6,704 nt of DNA from Nitrospirota bacterium (GTDB lineage: Bacteria; Nitrospirota; Nitrospiria; Nitrospirales; UBA8639), in the NCBI GenBank assembly GCA_003228495.1, contig QIDY01000121.1, positions 1 through 6,704 of the forward strand, in the 5' to 3' direction. A model generated the notes under the pieces. That model was not told the origin of the DNA. It ran no database searches and was given only the letters and a program-made list of their open reading frames with translations. Below are positions 5,980-6,704 of this stretch, piece after piece (within the stretch, counting starts at the first letter, position 1; each line of letters starts with the position of its first letter). The position numbers were made by a program, and so were the translations under genes.

Positions 5980-6001
5980 TTAATCCCAATTATTGGGTTA
6001 A
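5980..6001. promoter_or_regulatory. Near-perfect 22-bp palindrome, candidate operator between the two reductase genes
   Basis: The arms CCCAAT (5985-5990) and ATTGGG (5992-5997) pair perfectly around a single T. TTAA flanks both sides (5980-5983 and 5998-6001), with one extra T at 5984 on the left. It lies 35-56 bp upstream of the dehydrogenase ATG and about 145 bp upstream of the aldo/keto reductase ATG, where a dimeric repressor or activator could act on one or both genes. A further CCCAAT half-site is at 6070-6075. The size fits MarR- or TetR-type operators, but no regulator gene is in the window, so the binding protein is unknown. Confidence 0.45.
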
Positions 6002-6145
6002 TGATGACATATCGCTATCTGTCTCGTCGATGAATACCCGGAATAGTTTTAGGTGAGAAATCAGTTTTGCCCAATCTTGAAATCCAGGATACGTTAATGT
6101 TTCAATTCTCTTCCATTATATTTTGTACCAAAAGAGGATGAGCTC

Positions 6146-6704
6146 ATGAAATATGTACACCTTGGTCGCTCCGGACTAAAAGTCAGCCGTTTGTGTTTAG
6201 GCACAATGAATTTTGGGCCCGAAACGTCGGAACCTGACAGCAGGACCATTATGGACCGGGCTTTGGAACTGGGCATCAATTTTTTCGATACCGCCGATGT
6301 GTATGGCTGGCAAATGGGGGAAGGCATCACCGAGCAGATTCTCGGGCGATGGTTTGCCCAAGGCGAAGGCCGCCGTAACAAAGTTGTCCTAGCCACCAAA
6401 GTATTTGGTCGCATGGGGGAATGGCCGAATCAATCCCGTCTCTCTGCCTTACATATCAAACGTGCATGCGAAGACAGTCTACGCCGGTTACAGACGGAGT
6501 ACATTGATCTCTATCAAATGCACCACATCGACCGGGAGTCTCACTGGGAAGAAATTTGGCAAGCCATGGAACAGCTCTGTCGTGAAGGCAAGGTACTCTA
6601 TGTGGGCAGCAGTAATTTTGCCGGATGGCATCTTGCTCAAGCTCAAGAAATGGCCAAGCAGCGAAATTTTCTTGGCCTGGTTTCCGAGCAAAGCCTGTAT
6701 AATT
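6146..6704 (+). CDS. Aldo/keto reductase, N-terminal part, runs past the right edge
   Basis: The frame holds 186 codons without a stop to the window end; the family is usually about 320-340 residues, so just over half is seen. It is a TIM-barrel NADPH-dependent oxidoreductase acting on aldehydes and ketones in the cytoplasm. The start Leu-Gly-Arg-Ser-Gly-Leu-Lys-Val-Ser (6-14) and Leu-Gly-Thr-Met-Asn-Phe-Gly (18-24) are typical. The catalytic tetrad is complete: Asp48 and Tyr53 (in Phe-Phe-Asp-Thr-Ala-Asp-Val-Tyr-Gly), Lys85 (Ala-Thr-Lys) and His126 (Leu-Tyr-Gln-Met-His-His). Gly-Lys-Val-x-Tyr-Val-Gly-Ser-Ser-Asn-Phe at about 147-157 matches the family's Ser-Asn block. AAAGAGGA stands seven bases before the ATG at 6146. 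It is divergent from the alcohol dehydrogenase, suggesting shared control and a role in carbonyl reduction. Cofactor and substrate class come from family knowledge, not direct evidence. Confidence 0.93.
   Translation, partial: MKYVHLGRSGLKVSRLCLGTMNFGPETSEPDSRTIMDRALELGINFFDTADVYGWQMGEGITEQILGRWFAQGEGRRNKVVLATKVFGRMGEWPNQSRLSALHIKRACEDSLRRLQTEYIDLYQMHHIDRESHWEEIWQAMEQLCREGKVLYVGSSNFAGWHLAQAQEMAKQRNFLGLVSEQSLYN

Noticed and set aside
6077..6105. TTGAAA/TTTCAA inverted repeat upstream of the aldo/keto reductase
   Set aside because: The 6-bp AT-rich arms are 17 nt apart and no promoter spacing supports a role, so it is likely chance.

Overview
The window looks like ordinary chromosomal DNA of a free-living bacterium with mid-range GC. 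It holds eight or nine single-gene or two-gene transcription units in alternating orientation. Gene content and protein style (a BicA-like SulP transporter, SemiSWEET, DUF2784, a cupin with a small orphan protein) suggest a Nitrospira-like chemolithoautotroph, possibly of the lower-GC marine type. This is inference from memory of the families. No rRNA, tRNA, phage, transposon or CRISPR sequence is visible.

Left part (1-1419): a secreted or membrane-anchored protein runs off the left edge on the minus strand. It is divergent from a DUF2784 membrane protein on the plus strand (445-813), which converges on a SemiSWEET-type small sugar transporter on the minus strand (837-1091). A non-coding stretch with several short inverted repeats follows (1092-1419).

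Middle (1420-4864): an orphan type II secretion/type IV pilin-like pseudopilin (plus) converges on a SulP anion transporter with a STAS domain (minus). The N-terminal half and binding residues of the transporter resemble the cyanobacterial Na+/bicarbonate transporter BicA. Divergent from it is a likely two-gene operon of a small cupin without the usual metal-binding histidines and an unrecognised 104-residue protein.

Right part (4893-6704): a YahK-like zinc alcohol dehydrogenase/aldehyde reductase (minus) is divergent from an aldo/keto reductase (plus) that runs off the right edge. Their 200-bp shared upstream region contains a 22-bp near-perfect palindrome that is a good operator candidate. 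The pair looks like a carbonyl-reducing or detoxifying module.

No clearly new multi-gene system is visible. The observations most worth following are the BicA-like transporter in a possible CO2-fixing host, the palindrome between the two reductases, and the cupin/orphan pair.
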